Shown here piece by piece: positions 1-8,979 of a stretch of 64,000 bases of DNA. The position numbers were made by a program, and so were the translations under genes. Origin of the DNA: an actinobacterium SCGC AAA044-N04 (GTDB lineage Bacteria; Actinomycetota; Actinomycetes; Nanopelagicales; Nanopelagicaceae); NCBI GenBank assembly GCA_000378885.1, contig KB900456.1, positions 363,385 through 427,384 of the forward strand. The letters run 5' to 3'. The stretch's first letter is position 1. Each line of letters opens with the position of its first letter. The notes under the pieces are model-generated. The model saw only the letters and a program-made list of their open reading frames with translations. It made no database searches and was not told where the DNA came from.

Positions 1-1443
1 GCCCCTGAACAAAAGAGAAATCTTGTCATTGTCGTTAATGACAATGAACGCTCCTATTCGCCAACAATTGGTGGAGTAGCTACATATCTTTCAACCCTTC
101 GTGTAACCAGTGGATATGAGAAGTTCCTGGACTGGGGCAAAGAAGTTCTCCATAAGACTCCGGTTGTTGGAATGCCAATCTATGAAACTTTGCATGGAAT
201 GAAAAAGGGAATTAAGGACATAGTCGCACCGCAAGGCATGTTTGAAGATTTGGGACTTAAATATTTGGGTCCTATTGATGGTCATGACATCGCTGCAATG
301 GAAAAAGCTCTGCACCAAGCTAAAGAGTATGGAGCACCAATTCTTGTTCATGCCATTACTGAAAAGGGTAAAGGCCATAAGCCAGCAGTAGATGATCAAG
401 CTGAGAAATTCCATGCAGTTGGTGTCATCGATCCTGAATCAGGGGAGCCGCTATCAAAGAGCGCAACTTCTTGGACAAAGGTTTTTGCACAAGAATTAGT
501 TGAAATCGGTAAGACACGTAAAGATATTGTGGCAATAACAGCGGCAATGCTTGGACCAACTGGTCTTGATCAGTTCCAGGCCGCCTATCCAGAGCGCACC
601 ATTGACGTGGGAATTGCCGAGCAGCATGCAGTAACCAGTGCAGCTGGTCTAGCGTTCACTGGACTTCACCCAGTAGTTGCGGTGTATTCAACCTTTCTTA
701 ATCGCGCATTCGATCAAATGCTTTTAGATGTTGCACTGCATAAAGCTGGAGTAACTTTTGTTCTAGATCGCTCTGGCGTGACTGGTGATGATGGACCATC
801 ACACCACGGTATTTGGGACTTAGCGCTCACTGGAATTGTTCCAACTATGCATGTTGCAGCCCCTAGAGATGGTGCTCGTCTAAAAGAATTATTGCGCGAA
901 GCAGTTGCTATTAACGATGCTCCTTCTATGGTGCGCTTTCCAAAGGGTGCTGTGCAAGAAGATATTCCTGCATTCGAGCGTCGAGATGGCATAGATGTTC
1001 TTTATCGCGGCGAGAGTGCTGATGTGTTGATGATTAGCGTTGGTGCGATGGCTGCAATTGCTGTTGAGGCTGCTTCTTCTGCTTATCGTGAGGGCGTTGG
1101 AGTCACAGTCATTGATCCACGTTGGGTGAAGCCATTGCCAGAGTCATTAGTTCGTATGGCAGAGCGCTATAAGAGTGTTGTTGTTCTAGAAGATGGAATT
1201 AGACATGCAGGCATTGGAAGTTCAATCTCTGAGATGTTTCGGGATGCAGGAGTTTTAATCCCACTTCATTCCATTGGTGTTCCACTTGAGTTTATTGAAC
1301 ACTCTAAGCGTGGTGAAATTTTGAGCGATATAGGTATTACAGCTCAAAACATTTCACGCAGCGTTGTTGAATGGAGCAGCACTCTTAAGGCAGAGATGCA
1401 ATTCCCTTCGGATGAAAACGCTGACCGCAAGCAGCCTCGCTAA
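1..1443 (+). CDS. dxs: 1-deoxy-D-xylulose-5-phosphate synthase (5' truncated by window edge)
   Basis: This enzyme condenses pyruvate and glyceraldehyde 3-phosphate with thiamine diphosphate, the first step of the MEP isoprenoid pathway in the cytosol. The frame enters from the left edge without a start, so 480 codons are visible of a family length near 620-640. The edge cuts the thiamine-diphosphate site: the NDNE part is visible at codons 13-16, while the GDG part lies outside. The pyrimidine-binding domain carries GIAEQH at codons 204-209, with the catalytic glutamate, followed by the C-terminal transketolase domain. The last 59 bases overlap the end of the convergent fadB-like gene. RNase D and DUF3000 follow within 6 kb, as is common in actinobacteria. 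Confidence 0.97.
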   Translation, partial: APEQKRNLVIVVNDNERSYSPTIGGVATYLSTLRVTSGYEKFLDWGKEVLHKTPVVGMPIYETLHGMKKGIKDIVAPQGMFEDLGLKYLGPIDGHDIAAMEKALHQAKEYGAPILVHAITEKGKGHKPAVDDQAEKFHAVGVIDPESGEPLSKSATSWTKVFAQELVEIGKTRKDIVAITAAMLGPTGLDQFQAAYPERTIDVGIAEQHAVTSAAGLAFTGLHPVVAVYSTFLNRAFDQMLLDVALHKAGVTFVLDRSGVTGDDGPSHHGIWDLALTGIVPTMHVAAPRDGARLKELLREAVAINDAPSMVRFPKGAVQEDIPAFERRDGIDVLYRGESADVLMISVGAMAAIAVEAASSAYREGVGVTVIDPRWVKPLPESLVRMAERYKSVVVLEDGIRHAGIGSSISEMFRDAGVLIPLHSIGVPLEFIEHSKRGEILSDIGITAQNISRSVVEWSSTLKAEMQFPSDENADRKQPR

Positions 1444-3493
1444 TACCTTCACGATCCAAGTAAGGCAATATTCCACCCAGATGCATTGGCCATCCAGCGC
1501 CCATCAACATGCAGAGATCAATCTCAGCAGCGGTTGAAACAACACCTTCATCAAGCATCATTCGTGCCTCAACAGCTAATGCTGTCAATGCACGGCTTCG
1601 AACTTGTTCAGCCGTTGATGGGGAATCACCTTTATGAATAAGGGCTAATGCTGCTGGGTTTGCGCCATAACTTCCATCTTCATTTTTAACATAAAAGTTT
1701 CGAACGCCTTCCTTAACCATTGCCGCCATAGTTGGTGAAATGCGGTAGCGATCACCAAGATTTGCATGCAAAGTCTCAGAGACATGCAGCGCCACTCCAG
1801 GTCCGACTAAATCAAGAAGTTGGAATGGTGACATTGGGAAACCAATAGAGCGCATAGCGTTATCGGCCACCTCTGGTGATGTGCCTTCATCGACGGCGTC
1901 AGTAATCTCTCCCATGAAGCGAGTTAACAAGCGGTTAACCACAAAACCAGGGGCATCTTTACAGATAATCATAGTTTTCTTCAATTCTTTACCGACAGAG
2001 ATTGCAGTTGCTGTAGTTGCATCATCAGTCTTACTTGTTCGTGCAACTTCTAGTAAAGGCATGACTGCAACTGGGTTAAAGAAGTGGAACCCAACAACGC
2101 GCTCTGGGTTTTTAAGACCTTCACTCATTCGCTCAACAGAAAGAGATGAAGTATTTGTTGCCAAGACACACTCAGGAGAAACAATCTTCTCTAACTTCTT
2201 AAAGAGTTCTTGCTTCAATGATAGCTCTTCGAAGATGGCTTCAATGATGAAATCGCATCCAGCAAATGTATTTTGATCTGATGAACCTGAAATAAGTAGA
2301 GTTAAGCGAGCAGCAGACTCTGCACTCATACGCTTCTTCTCTACCAATTTAGCGAGTTCATTCTTAACCCAAGCGACACCTTTATCGGCACGCTCTTGGT
2401 CAATATCAGTCATAACAATTGGGCACTTGAGATTACGCAATAGAAGCAGCGCTAATTGCGAAGCCATAAGTCCTGCGCCAACAACACCGACTTTGCCCAC
2501 TTTGCGAGCTAGAGCTGGTTTTGGAGCACCTTCGACTTTCTTGCGCTTTTTTTGAATGACATTAAAGGCATAGAGAGAGGCTCGCAGGGGATCACTCATA
2601 GTTAAATCAGCTAGAGCTAAATCTTCAGCATCAAAGCCAGCACCTAATGTGTTGCTTTTGGCTGCACTCATGAGTTCAAGAGCCTTCATTGGCGAAGCAA
2701 TTTCAGCTCCGCCATATTTCTTAAGTGCTGCAGCTTTTCCAGTTGCCAGAGCGCTTTCCCAAGCTGGATCTTGGCTGTAGTCCTGGCGCTCGATTTTGGT
2801 TGTGCGATTTAGAACATTAGCTGCAAATGCAATAGAGCGCTCTAGAAAATCAGAAGGCTCATATACGGCATCTACTACACCTAGTTTGAGTGCATCTTTT
2901 GCTTTCATCATCGTATTGTTGTTGAGTGCATTTAGCATGATTACTTGCACAGCACGTTCTGGCCCGATTAACTTAGGCAAAATAGTTGCACCGCCCCAAC
3001 CTGGAACTAACCCCAGGAATACTTCAGGCAGAGCGGTAAATGCTGTGGAGGCAAGTGTGCGGTAGTGGCAGTGAAGTCCAACTTCAAGACCGCCACCGAG
3101 TGCTAAACCATTAATGAAAGCAAAAGTTGGAATATTGGATTCACCTAAACGGCGAAACACATCATGGCCCAACTTACCGATCCCCAGTGATTGCTCTCGA
3201 GTTGTAATAAATGAGAGGGCGGATAAATCTGCACCTGCAGCAAAAATAAATGGCTTACCAGTAAGTGCAATTGCTGCTGGCTTCAGGGCAGTAGCGGCGG
3301 TAATGGCTGCATCTAATGCAAGTAATGATTGTGGGCCAAAAGTATTGGGGCGATTGTGATCAAGTGAGTTATCTAGAGTAATCAACGCCAAGGTTCCCTT
3401 TGCACCGAATGCACTCAAATCAACTTGACGGACTAGGGCTTGAGTAACAACCTCTTCAGGTGCACCTTCTGGAAGTTTGATATCTGCGCTCAT
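1385..3493 (-). CDS. fadB: bifunctional enoyl-CoA hydratase / 3-hydroxyacyl-CoA dehydrogenase, FadB/FadJ type
   Basis: A 702-residue multifunctional beta-oxidation protein. It hydrates trans-2-enoyl-CoA and oxidises the 3-hydroxyacyl-CoA with NAD. The N-terminal crotonase fold covers about residues 1-190 and contains the oxyanion-hole segment AAGADLSAL. A Rossmann NAD-binding motif, GVVGAGLMAS, lies near residue 330, and two C-terminal 3HCDH domains fill the rest, with the HFFNPV segment typical of the family. The ATG follows directly on the TAA of the thiolase gene, so the two form one transcript and probably a complex. The 3' end overlaps dxs by 59 bases on the other strand. Chain-length specificity cannot be read from the sequence. 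Confidence 0.93.
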   Translation of the reverse strand: MSADIKLPEGAPEEVVTQALVRQVDLSAFGAKGTLALITLDNSLDHNRPNTFGPQSLLALDAAITAATALKPAAIALTGKPFIFAAGADLSALSFITTREQSLGIGKLGHDVFRRLGESNIPTFAFINGLALGGGLEVGLHCHYRTLASTAFTALPEVFLGLVPGWGGATILPKLIGPERAVQVIMLNALNNNTMMKAKDALKLGVVDAVYEPSDFLERSIAFAANVLNRTTKIERQDYSQDPAWESALATGKAAALKKYGGAEIASPMKALELMSAAKSNTLGAGFDAEDLALADLTMSDPLRASLYAFNVIQKKRKKVEGAPKPALARKVGKVGVVGAGLMASQLALLLLRNLKCPIVMTDIDQERADKGVAWVKNELAKLVEKKRMSAESAARLTLLISGSSDQNTFAGCDFIIEAIFEELSLKQELFKKLEKIVSPECVLATNTSSLSVERMSEGLKNPERVVGFHFFNPVAVMPLLEVARTSKTDDATTATAISVGKELKKTMIICKDAPGFVVNRLLTRFMGEITDAVDEGTSPEVADNAMRSIGFPMSPFQLLDLVGPGVALHVSETLHANLGDRYRISPTMAAMVKEGVRNFYVKNEDGSYGANPAALALIHKGDSPSTAEQVRSRALTALAVEARMMLDEGVVSTAAEIDLCMLMGAGWPMHLGGILPYLDREGISEAACGQRFHPKGIASLP

Positions 3494-4684
3494 TTATTTC
3501 ACCTGACCATTAAAGTGTGGGTTTTCCCAAATAACAGAACCACCCATACCAAGACCAATACACATGGTTGTTAAGCCATAGCGCACCTCTGGATGGGCTT
3601 CAAAAGACCTAGCTAAATTAAGCATGAGGCGCACACCTGAAGAAGCAAGTGGGTGACCAACTGCAATTGCTCCACCAAATGGATTAACACGGGCGTCATC
3701 ATCGGCAATTCCAAAGTGCTCAAGAAAAGCTAATACTTGAACAGCAAATGCTTCATTGATTTCAAAGAGACCAATATCTTCAATGCTCAAACCTGCTTGA
3801 TTGAGTGCCTTAATCGTTGATGGCACTGGACCGAATCCCATTACTTCAGGTTCTACGCCGGCAAAAGCATATGTAACTAATCGGGCCTTGATACTCAGAC
3901 CCAGCTCTTTTGCTTTATCTTCGCTGGCAAGCAGGGCGGCAGTTGCACCATCGTTTAGACCAGATGAGTTTCCTGCTGTCACACGACCTGCTGGACGAAA
4001 AGGAGTTTTAAGTCCTGCTAGACCTTCCATAGTTGTGGTTGGACGTGGCGCTTCATCAACTGTTGCAATTGTCCAACCCAACTCTGCACTGCGTGCAGCC
4101 ATGGGAATGAGATCGCGCTGAATCAAACCAGCTTCATATGCCTTTGTTGTTTTTAATTGTGAGTTAAGTGCATATCTATCTGCACGCTCTTTTGTAATAG
4201 TGGGGAAGCGATCATGGAGTCTTTCAGCTGTCGCACCCATTGCAAGTGCATCTTGTTCAACAATCTTCTCAGCTAAGTAACGAGGATTAGGATCCATCAG
4301 TTCGCCCATAGGATGATTTCCCATATGCTCAACGCCACCAGCGATTGCAATTTCGTTTGAACCAAAAGCTATAGCCCCTGCAATTGTTGTCACTGCAGTT
4401 AAGGCACCTGCGCACCAGCGATCAATTGAATAGCCTGGCACAGTGTTTGGAAGTCCAGCTAAAAGTGTGGCGCTGCGACCAATGTTCATTCCTTGATCAC
4501 CTGTTTGTGTTGCAGCTGCAATAGCAACGTCATCAATTGCACTATGGTCAACATTTGGATTTCTATCCAAGAGGCCGCGAATTGCGCGCACCATCAAATC
4601 ATCAGCGCGTGTACCGGCATACATCCCTCCAGCTTTTCCAAAGGGAGTGCGAACGGCATCGACTAAGACAACTGAGCGAGACAT
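3494..4684 (-). CDS. fadA: acetyl-CoA acyltransferase (thiolase)
   Basis: A 396-residue thiolase that cleaves 3-ketoacyl-CoA with CoA in the last step of beta-oxidation. The nucleophilic cysteine sits in DRWCAGAL near residue 90. The GHPLASSG histidine and the C-terminal MCIGLGMGG cysteine complete the active site. It is the first gene of a two-gene operon with the fadB-like gene, with no bases between them. An AAGGA Shine-Dalgarno sequence lies about 7 bases before the ATG. Together with the fadD at 12.2-14.0 kb, the enoyl-CoA hydratase at 23.1 kb and the adjacent SDR, it gives the cell a fatty-acid degradation route. Confidence 0.93.
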   Translation of the reverse strand: MSRSVVLVDAVRTPFGKAGGMYAGTRADDLMVRAIRGLLDRNPNVDHSAIDDVAIAAATQTGDQGMNIGRSATLLAGLPNTVPGYSIDRWCAGALTAVTTIAGAIAFGSNEIAIAGGVEHMGNHPMGELMDPNPRYLAEKIVEQDALAMGATAERLHDRFPTITKERADRYALNSQLKTTKAYEAGLIQRDLIPMAARSAELGWTIATVDEAPRPTTTMEGLAGLKTPFRPAGRVTAGNSSGLNDGATAALLASEDKAKELGLSIKARLVTYAFAGVEPEVMGFGPVPSTIKALNQAGLSIEDIGLFEINEAFAVQVLAFLEHFGIADDDARVNPFGGAIAVGHPLASSGVRLMLNLARSFEAHPEVRYGLTTMCIGLGMGGSVIWENPHFNGQVK

Positions 4685-4749
4685 AGTGATCCTTTACTAG
4701 GGCAGGTATAGCGGTTATGTTACCCGCCAGTAAGGGTTTGTAACAGCGC

Positions 4750-5568
4750 TTAAGCTGGTGTTAGCGCAGGCGTGCGAGGCTTTGAGAGATAGGCCCCAAT
4801 GACAGTGCTGAGGTAAATAGCCCAGATTCCTAGCTGTAGCCACGAGGTGGAGTTATCAAAGCCCACAATGCCACCCAACGTTGCACCCAGTATCGAATCT
4901 GAAGGAATCAACTGTGAGACATCCCAGGCATATGACTGGGCCCCTGGAAGCCAACCTAGCTCTTGGAACTCATGAACACCATATGAAAGAACGCCAGCTG
5001 CAACAACTACTAAAGCAACTCCAGTGAAGCGGAAGAATTTACTTAAATCGAGTTTGATTGCAGATTTGAAAATTAAATATCCAAGAGATATCGAAACTGC
5101 AAAGCCAAGTAAAAGGCCAAGTGTCGAGCTACGAGTATGTGCAACTGTTTTAAAGTTTGAATACACAAAGAGTGCTGTTTCAAGACCTTCACGAATAACA
5201 GCAAAAAACGCTGCTCCAGCAAGGGCTAGAGGCCCTGTGCGGAAAGCAGAATCAACTTTGCCATGTAGATCGGCCTTGAGAGAGCGAGCAGTTCGCTTCA
5301 TCCAAAAGACCATCCACGTAACAAGTGCAACAGCTAGAAAAGAAGTAGTTCCAACAAAGAATTTTTCAGCGCGATCGCCCAACTCTGAAGATGCTCGAGA
5401 GAGGATTAACCCAAGTCCAATGCTTCCTGCGATGGCTGCGGCAACACCGATCCATAATGGGGCTAGTAACTGGCGACGATCACTTTTGAGAATATAGGCA
5501 ACCAAGATGCCGATAATCAGGGCAGCCTCAAGGCCCTCACGAAGGGCGATGATGAAAGTGCTCAACAT
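4750..5568 (-). CDS. efeU: FTR1-family iron permease (EfeU-like)
   Basis: A seven-helix membrane permease of the oxidase-dependent iron transporter family, 272 residues. Both diagnostic REGLE motifs are present: REGLEAAL near the N terminus and REGLETAL about 115 residues later. The start at 5568 is preferred over an upstream in-frame TTG at 5604, for two reasons: family members begin just before the first REGLE helix, and a TAGATT hexamer lies 7 bases upstream of this ATG, as at many genes here. The usual partners EfeO and EfeB are not adjacent, so it may work alone or with partners elsewhere. Confidence 0.88.
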   Translation of the reverse strand: MLSTFIIALREGLEAALIIGILVAYILKSDRRQLLAPLWIGVAAAIAGSIGLGLILSRASSELGDRAEKFFVGTTSFLAVALVTWMVFWMKRTARSLKADLHGKVDSAFRTGPLALAGAAFFAVIREGLETALFVYSNFKTVAHTRSSTLGLLLGFAVSISLGYLIFKSAIKLDLSKFFRFTGVALVVVAAGVLSYGVHEFQELGWLPGAQSYAWDVSQLIPSDSILGATLGGIVGFDNSTSWLQLGIWAIYLSTVIGAYLSKPRTPALTPA

Positions 5569-5575
5569 GGAAGAA

Positions 5576-5581
5576 AATCTA
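5576..5581 (-). promoter_or_regulatory. -10 element for a leaderless efeU mRNA
   Basis: TAGATT with 7 bases to the ATG at 5568 and no Shine-Dalgarno between. It supports the shorter efeU start. Confidence 0.5.
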
Positions 5582-5621
5582 GAGGGTAGGGGGTATTTAC
5601 GCAACTCTTATGTTGCGTAAT

Positions 5622-6911
5622 TCAGGCTTCCTCGGGTGTGGTTTCTGGCACAGGTTCAGGCGTAGGGACAGGCTCTGTCTCCAATAGGGCGGCTGTGATG
5701 GCCTCGGCGACAAGATCAACCTGCCACCTCCTGGCTCCGAGTGAGAGTAAATGTTCTCTGACGATTTGTGGGGAGGATTGTGAAGTTGAGGCAGCTGGGG
5801 GAGCCCAACAAATACGGCGCACGAGCTCGGGAGTGATGAGGTTTTCAACTGGAATGTTATTTTCTGTCGCAATTATTTCTATGCGCGCACGTGCATGAGA
5901 GAGTGGTGCATATTTTTCTGGAAACTTATCTCGCCATAATTTAATCGGTGGCAAAGTATCAGCGTTAGTGCGAAGTGCTGGCCAATCCTTTTCTTCAAGT
6001 GCAACGGCCCGCGCAACTGCTTCTAACCAAATCTTCACATTCTCTAGCCAGCGTGCCCGAAGTCCAAGTGGACGTAATACTTTTTCAAACTCCTTTTTAG
6101 TTGCAACTGGATTGAGCGCAATCTCAACTATTGCAGAATCGTTGAGTAATTTGCCTCCAGCAATATCTTGTGACTTTGCAATCTCATCGCGAGTAATCCA
6201 TAACTCACGAATAATTGCTAATTGATCACGTCGCTTGATTTTGTGCATTCCAGAAGTTCTGCGCCATGGATCAACTCGAGGCGGGGCAGGAAGAGCTAGC
6301 AAAATTGAGGCGAACTCTTCATGGGCCCATGAATCTTTTTTAGCTTCAACTAAAATCGCTTCAACTTTATCGCGCAGCTCTACCAGCAACTCAACATCCA
6401 AAGCTGCATACGTCAACCATTCCTGAGGCAATGGGCGCACAGACCAGTCTGCAGCACTGTGTTCTTTAGCTAGTGAAACACTCATGAGCGATTCCAAAAG
6501 CGGGCCAAGACCCACTCGTGGAAGACCAGCAATACGTGCACCTAATTCAGTATCAAATAGGCTCTGTGGGTTAATTCCCAATTCGCGCAGGCAGGGCAAA
6601 TCTTGCGTGCTGGCATGGAGAATTACCTCATCTGTATTGAGAAGATCATTGAGGGCAAGCATCAATCTATGACCTGGCCCAAATGCGATGGGGTCAATCA
6701 GATGTAATCCACCGTTAGTGCGCTTAATTTGAATTAGGTAAGCTCGTGCGCTGTAACGAAAACCTGAAGCACGTTCGGCATCAACGGCAAAAGGACCAAC
6801 ACCTTGGGCCAGTTGTTCCAACGCACTTTCAAAAGCAGAGTCACTTTCAATTATGGCGGGGACGCCGCCAGCAGGAGTGAGTAGCGGTGTTGCAGTTATT
6901 TCTTCAGACAT
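5622..6911 (-). CDS. rnd: ribonuclease D (DEDDy 3'-5' exonuclease with HRDC domain)
   Basis: A 429-residue exoribonuclease that trims tRNA and other RNA 3' ends. The DEDDy fold occupies about residues 20-200. Motif I is VDAER, motif II lies in HASTQDLPCL, and motif III is YAALDVELL with the tyrosine and last aspartate. HRDC-like helices follow at about residues 225-300, and the tail is acidic and proline-rich. It sits directly downstream of the DUF3000 gene (8-base gap), and dxs is nearby, an arrangement also known from Mycobacterium (dxs-Rv2681 region). Confidence 0.92.
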   Translation of the reverse strand: MSEEITATPLLTPAGGVPAIIESDSAFESALEQLAQGVGPFAVDAERASGFRYSARAYLIQIKRTNGGLHLIDPIAFGPGHRLMLALNDLLNTDEVILHASTQDLPCLRELGINPQSLFDTELGARIAGLPRVGLGPLLESLMSVSLAKEHSAADWSVRPLPQEWLTYAALDVELLVELRDKVEAILVEAKKDSWAHEEFASILLALPAPPRVDPWRRTSGMHKIKRRDQLAIIRELWITRDEIAKSQDIAGGKLLNDSAIVEIALNPVATKKEFEKVLRPLGLRARWLENVKIWLEAVARAVALEEKDWPALRTNADTLPPIKLWRDKFPEKYAPLSHARARIEIIATENNIPVENLITPELVRRICWAPPAASTSQSSPQIVREHLLSLGARRWQVDLVAEAITAALLETEPVPTPEPVPETTPEEA

Positions 6912-6919
6912 GGGCTGGC

Positions 6920-7498
6920 TTAACGACGTCTGGCAGATGAAATAGTTGATACGCCATCAGGAATTGGCTCAAGTCCAGCGACATCAGTAATTAAACGACA
7001 CCACCCAGCAATATGTTTCATGATTTCAAGGGGCTCACTAATAACAGGTGTCCAAGATGCACGAATTTCAATTTCTGATTCATCATTTCGTGGAGAAAGT
7101 TTTCCGAACGAGGCGCTGGAAACACGTGTCACGGTTCCACTTGGAGCTGCAAGTGCGCACTCTTCACCCTCTAAGGCTTCAAGAAACCAACTCCAGCCGA
7201 CTTCTGGCAGTAGAGGATCTTGTTGCATGACCGGGTCTACATCTGCGCGCACAAAAGTCACACAACGAAATTCACCCTCCCAAGTGTCTTGTCCGCCAGG
7301 TTCGTGCAACAACACAAATCGACCTGATGCAATTTCATCTTCATCATCACCCAATAGGCCATTGCTTACATCGGCAGAAAATGCAAAGGCATAGGTGGCT
7401 AATTTTTGTGGAGCTGGAACCTCTTCTAAAACGATTTCAGCACGTGGGGTGAAAGTGCGTAAGGAGTTAACTAAATCTTCAAATCCTTTGGCATCCAC
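6920..7498 (-). CDS. DUF3000 family protein
   Basis: A 192-residue soluble protein of an actinobacteria-restricted family with no known activity. The conserved aromatic core with the PEVGWSWFLEALE segment lies near residues 95-110, after the FVLLHEPGGQDTWEG segment that typifies the family. It starts with GTG and is the first gene of a pair with RNase D. A leaderless-type -10 element precedes it. The constant pairing with RNase D suggests a link to RNA processing, but that is only a contextual inference. Confidence 0.85.
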   Translation of the reverse strand: MDAKGFEDLVNSLRTFTPRAEIVLEEVPAPQKLATYAFAFSADVSNGLLGDDEDEIASGRFVLLHEPGGQDTWEGEFRCVTFVRADVDPVMQQDPLLPEVGWSWFLEALEGEECALAAPSGTVTRVSSASFGKLSPRNDESEIEIRASWTPVISEPLEIMKHIAGWCRLITDVAGLEPIPDGVSTISSARRR

Positions 7499-7504
7499 TG
7501 ATTA

Positions 7505-7510
7505 AGAATA
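7505..7510 (-). promoter_or_regulatory. -10 element for the DUF3000-rnd operon
   Basis: TATTCT with 6 bases to the GTG at 7498. It lies back-to-back with the DMT-permease promoter at 7547-7552. Confidence 0.5.
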
Positions 7511-7546
7511 AACAGGATGTAGAGCTTTTCATGGGAGGCAGGGCTG

Positions 7547-7552
7547 TACCCT
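7547..7552 (+). promoter_or_regulatory. -10 element for the DMT permease gene
   Basis: TACCCT with 7 bases to the ATG at 7560 and no Shine-Dalgarno. Confidence 0.45.
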
Positions 7553-7559
7553 TGCTCAT

Positions 7560-8399
7560 ATGGCCTCGCTACTCGCACTTCTCTCAAGCATGTTGTGGGG
7601 GACTTCTGATTTTGAAGGAGGCCGACTAAGCAAAAAACATGCGCCTCTAGCTGTTCTTGGTTACTCACAAGTTCTAGGTTTAGTTTTTGGTCTTGTATTA
7701 ATGCTTTTTTCTGGCGCTTGGCACGCAGATGCTTTTGGTGAAGGTGGATATTTAATACCTGGAATTTTTGCTGGCTTGTTAGGTTATTTTGGATTGTTCT
7801 GTCTGTATGCAGGTTTATCCACTGGGCGCATGGGCGTTGTGTCACCGATAAGTTCAATGGGAGCAGTTGTTCCCCTGACTTATGCCTTGATCAACGGCGA
7901 CAGACTTTCAACAATTACTTCTATTGGCGTTGTTTTAGCTCTAGTGGGAGTCTTTTGTGCAAGTGGCCCAGAACTTTCTCAAGGTTTACCCATAAGACCT
8001 CTACTTCTTGCATTAGGTGCTGCATTTGGTTTTGGAACTGCACTGACATCTATGTCAATCGGTGCCCAATCAAGTGCTCTTATGACTATGGTTTCAATGC
8101 GTGGGGCAACCTTTTTTGTAACTGTTGGCCTTGCACTTAAATTTCGCACGTTAGGTGGCTTTTCTAAAAAGGAATACCCATCACTTGTATTTATCGGAAT
8201 TGCTGATTTCTTAGCCAATGTCTTGCTAGGAGTGGCGTGTAATAAGGGCTTAGTTTCTATTGCTATGGTTTTGGGATCCCTGTTTCCAATTGCGACTGCA
8301 TTGCTGGCATTTAAGTTCTTACATGAGCGATTGCAGAAAGTGCAATACATCGGAATTGCTTTAGCTGTTACGGGAGTTGCCCTTATTTCTGCCTTTTAG
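7560..8399 (+). CDS. EamA/DMT-family permease
   Basis: A 279-residue inner-membrane protein with about ten hydrophobic helices arranged as two EamA repeats. The first half ends near residue 135 (VVLALVGVFCASG) and the second ends with the parallel IGIALAVTGVALI. Drug/metabolite transporters of this type export amino acids, nucleobases or toxic compounds; the substrate cannot be inferred here. The stop codon shares four bases with the stop of the convergent reductase gene. The start is fixed by the leaderless promoter just upstream. Confidence 0.85.
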   Translation: MASLLALLSSMLWGTSDFEGGRLSKKHAPLAVLGYSQVLGLVFGLVLMLFSGAWHADAFGEGGYLIPGIFAGLLGYFGLFCLYAGLSTGRMGVVSPISSMGAVVPLTYALINGDRLSTITSIGVVLALVGVFCASGPELSQGLPIRPLLLALGAAFGFGTALTSMSIGAQSSALMTMVSMRGATFFVTVGLALKFRTLGGFSKKEYPSLVFIGIADFLANVLLGVACNKGLVSIAMVLGSLFPIATALLAFKFLHERLQKVQYIGIALAVTGVALISAF

Positions 8400-8887
8400 T
8401 TTCGAGCAACATAAAAATCTGTGCCATCTATGGTGCTATGAGTATGGTTTGCAAATCTATTGAGCAAATCTTGCCAATCAATGGGGTGGTCGCCACCAGT
8501 CACTGGTGTCACACTCAGTTCTAGCTGATCTATTAAGCCCTGATCGATAAGCTCAAAAATTATAGAAGTTCCTGCTTCAATCAGGATTCTCTCCCCGAAT
8601 TGCACTTTAGCCTTTGCTAGTGCTTGCGCCGGAGTCATATTCCACAAATGAGATAGATCGTTTCCAACTACTGGATTAATTGTTGACCGTGAAAGAATTA
8701 CCAAAGGAACTGGGCTTTGTTTATATGGCTCATGACGGGCTGTATTTCCACCGATTAAAATGCAATCGACTTTACGGCGCCTAGCTAAAAACGCTTTTCG
8801 GTCAGCATCTGAGGAAACTCCATTAGAGCTATTATCTTTTGAAGTGGACCCATCTCGCCCAACTACCAGCGATGCAACTGTGCTCAT
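8396..8887 (-). CDS. RibD C-terminal domain reductase-like protein
   Basis: A 163-residue protein matching the RibD_C/dihydrofolate-reductase-like fold. It shows a short N-terminal strand with VVGRDGSTS, the DCILIGGNTARHEPY segment that in RibD proteins contacts NADPH and the ribityl substrate, and a LIEAGTSIIFELIDQGLIDQLELSVTP-like second half. It is shorter than the usual 200-240 residues and carries no deaminase domain. It is therefore probably a stand-alone pyrimidine reductase-type enzyme, not proven to act in riboflavin synthesis. Its -10 is weak (AATAGT, 7 bases from the ATG). Confidence 0.72.
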   Translation of the reverse strand: MSTVASLVVGRDGSTSKDNSSNGVSSDADRKAFLARRRKVDCILIGGNTARHEPYKQSPVPLVILSRSTINPVVGNDLSHLWNMTPAQALAKAKVQFGERILIEAGTSIIFELIDQGLIDQLELSVTPVTGGDHPIDWQDLLNRFANHTHSTIDGTDFYVARN

Positions 8888-8967
8888 TTGTCCTACTATT
8901 GCAGATTTGCAGAGAATTCTCAGGCGTAAATCACGCTCATAAGTTGAGATGTCGCATTAAACCTCGT

Positions 8968-8973
8968 TAGCCT
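8968..8973 (+). promoter_or_regulatory. -10 element for the NlpC/P60 gene
   Basis: TAGCCT with 6 bases to the ATG at 8980 and no Shine-Dalgarno. Confidence 0.5.
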
Positions 8974-8979
8974 TAAACC

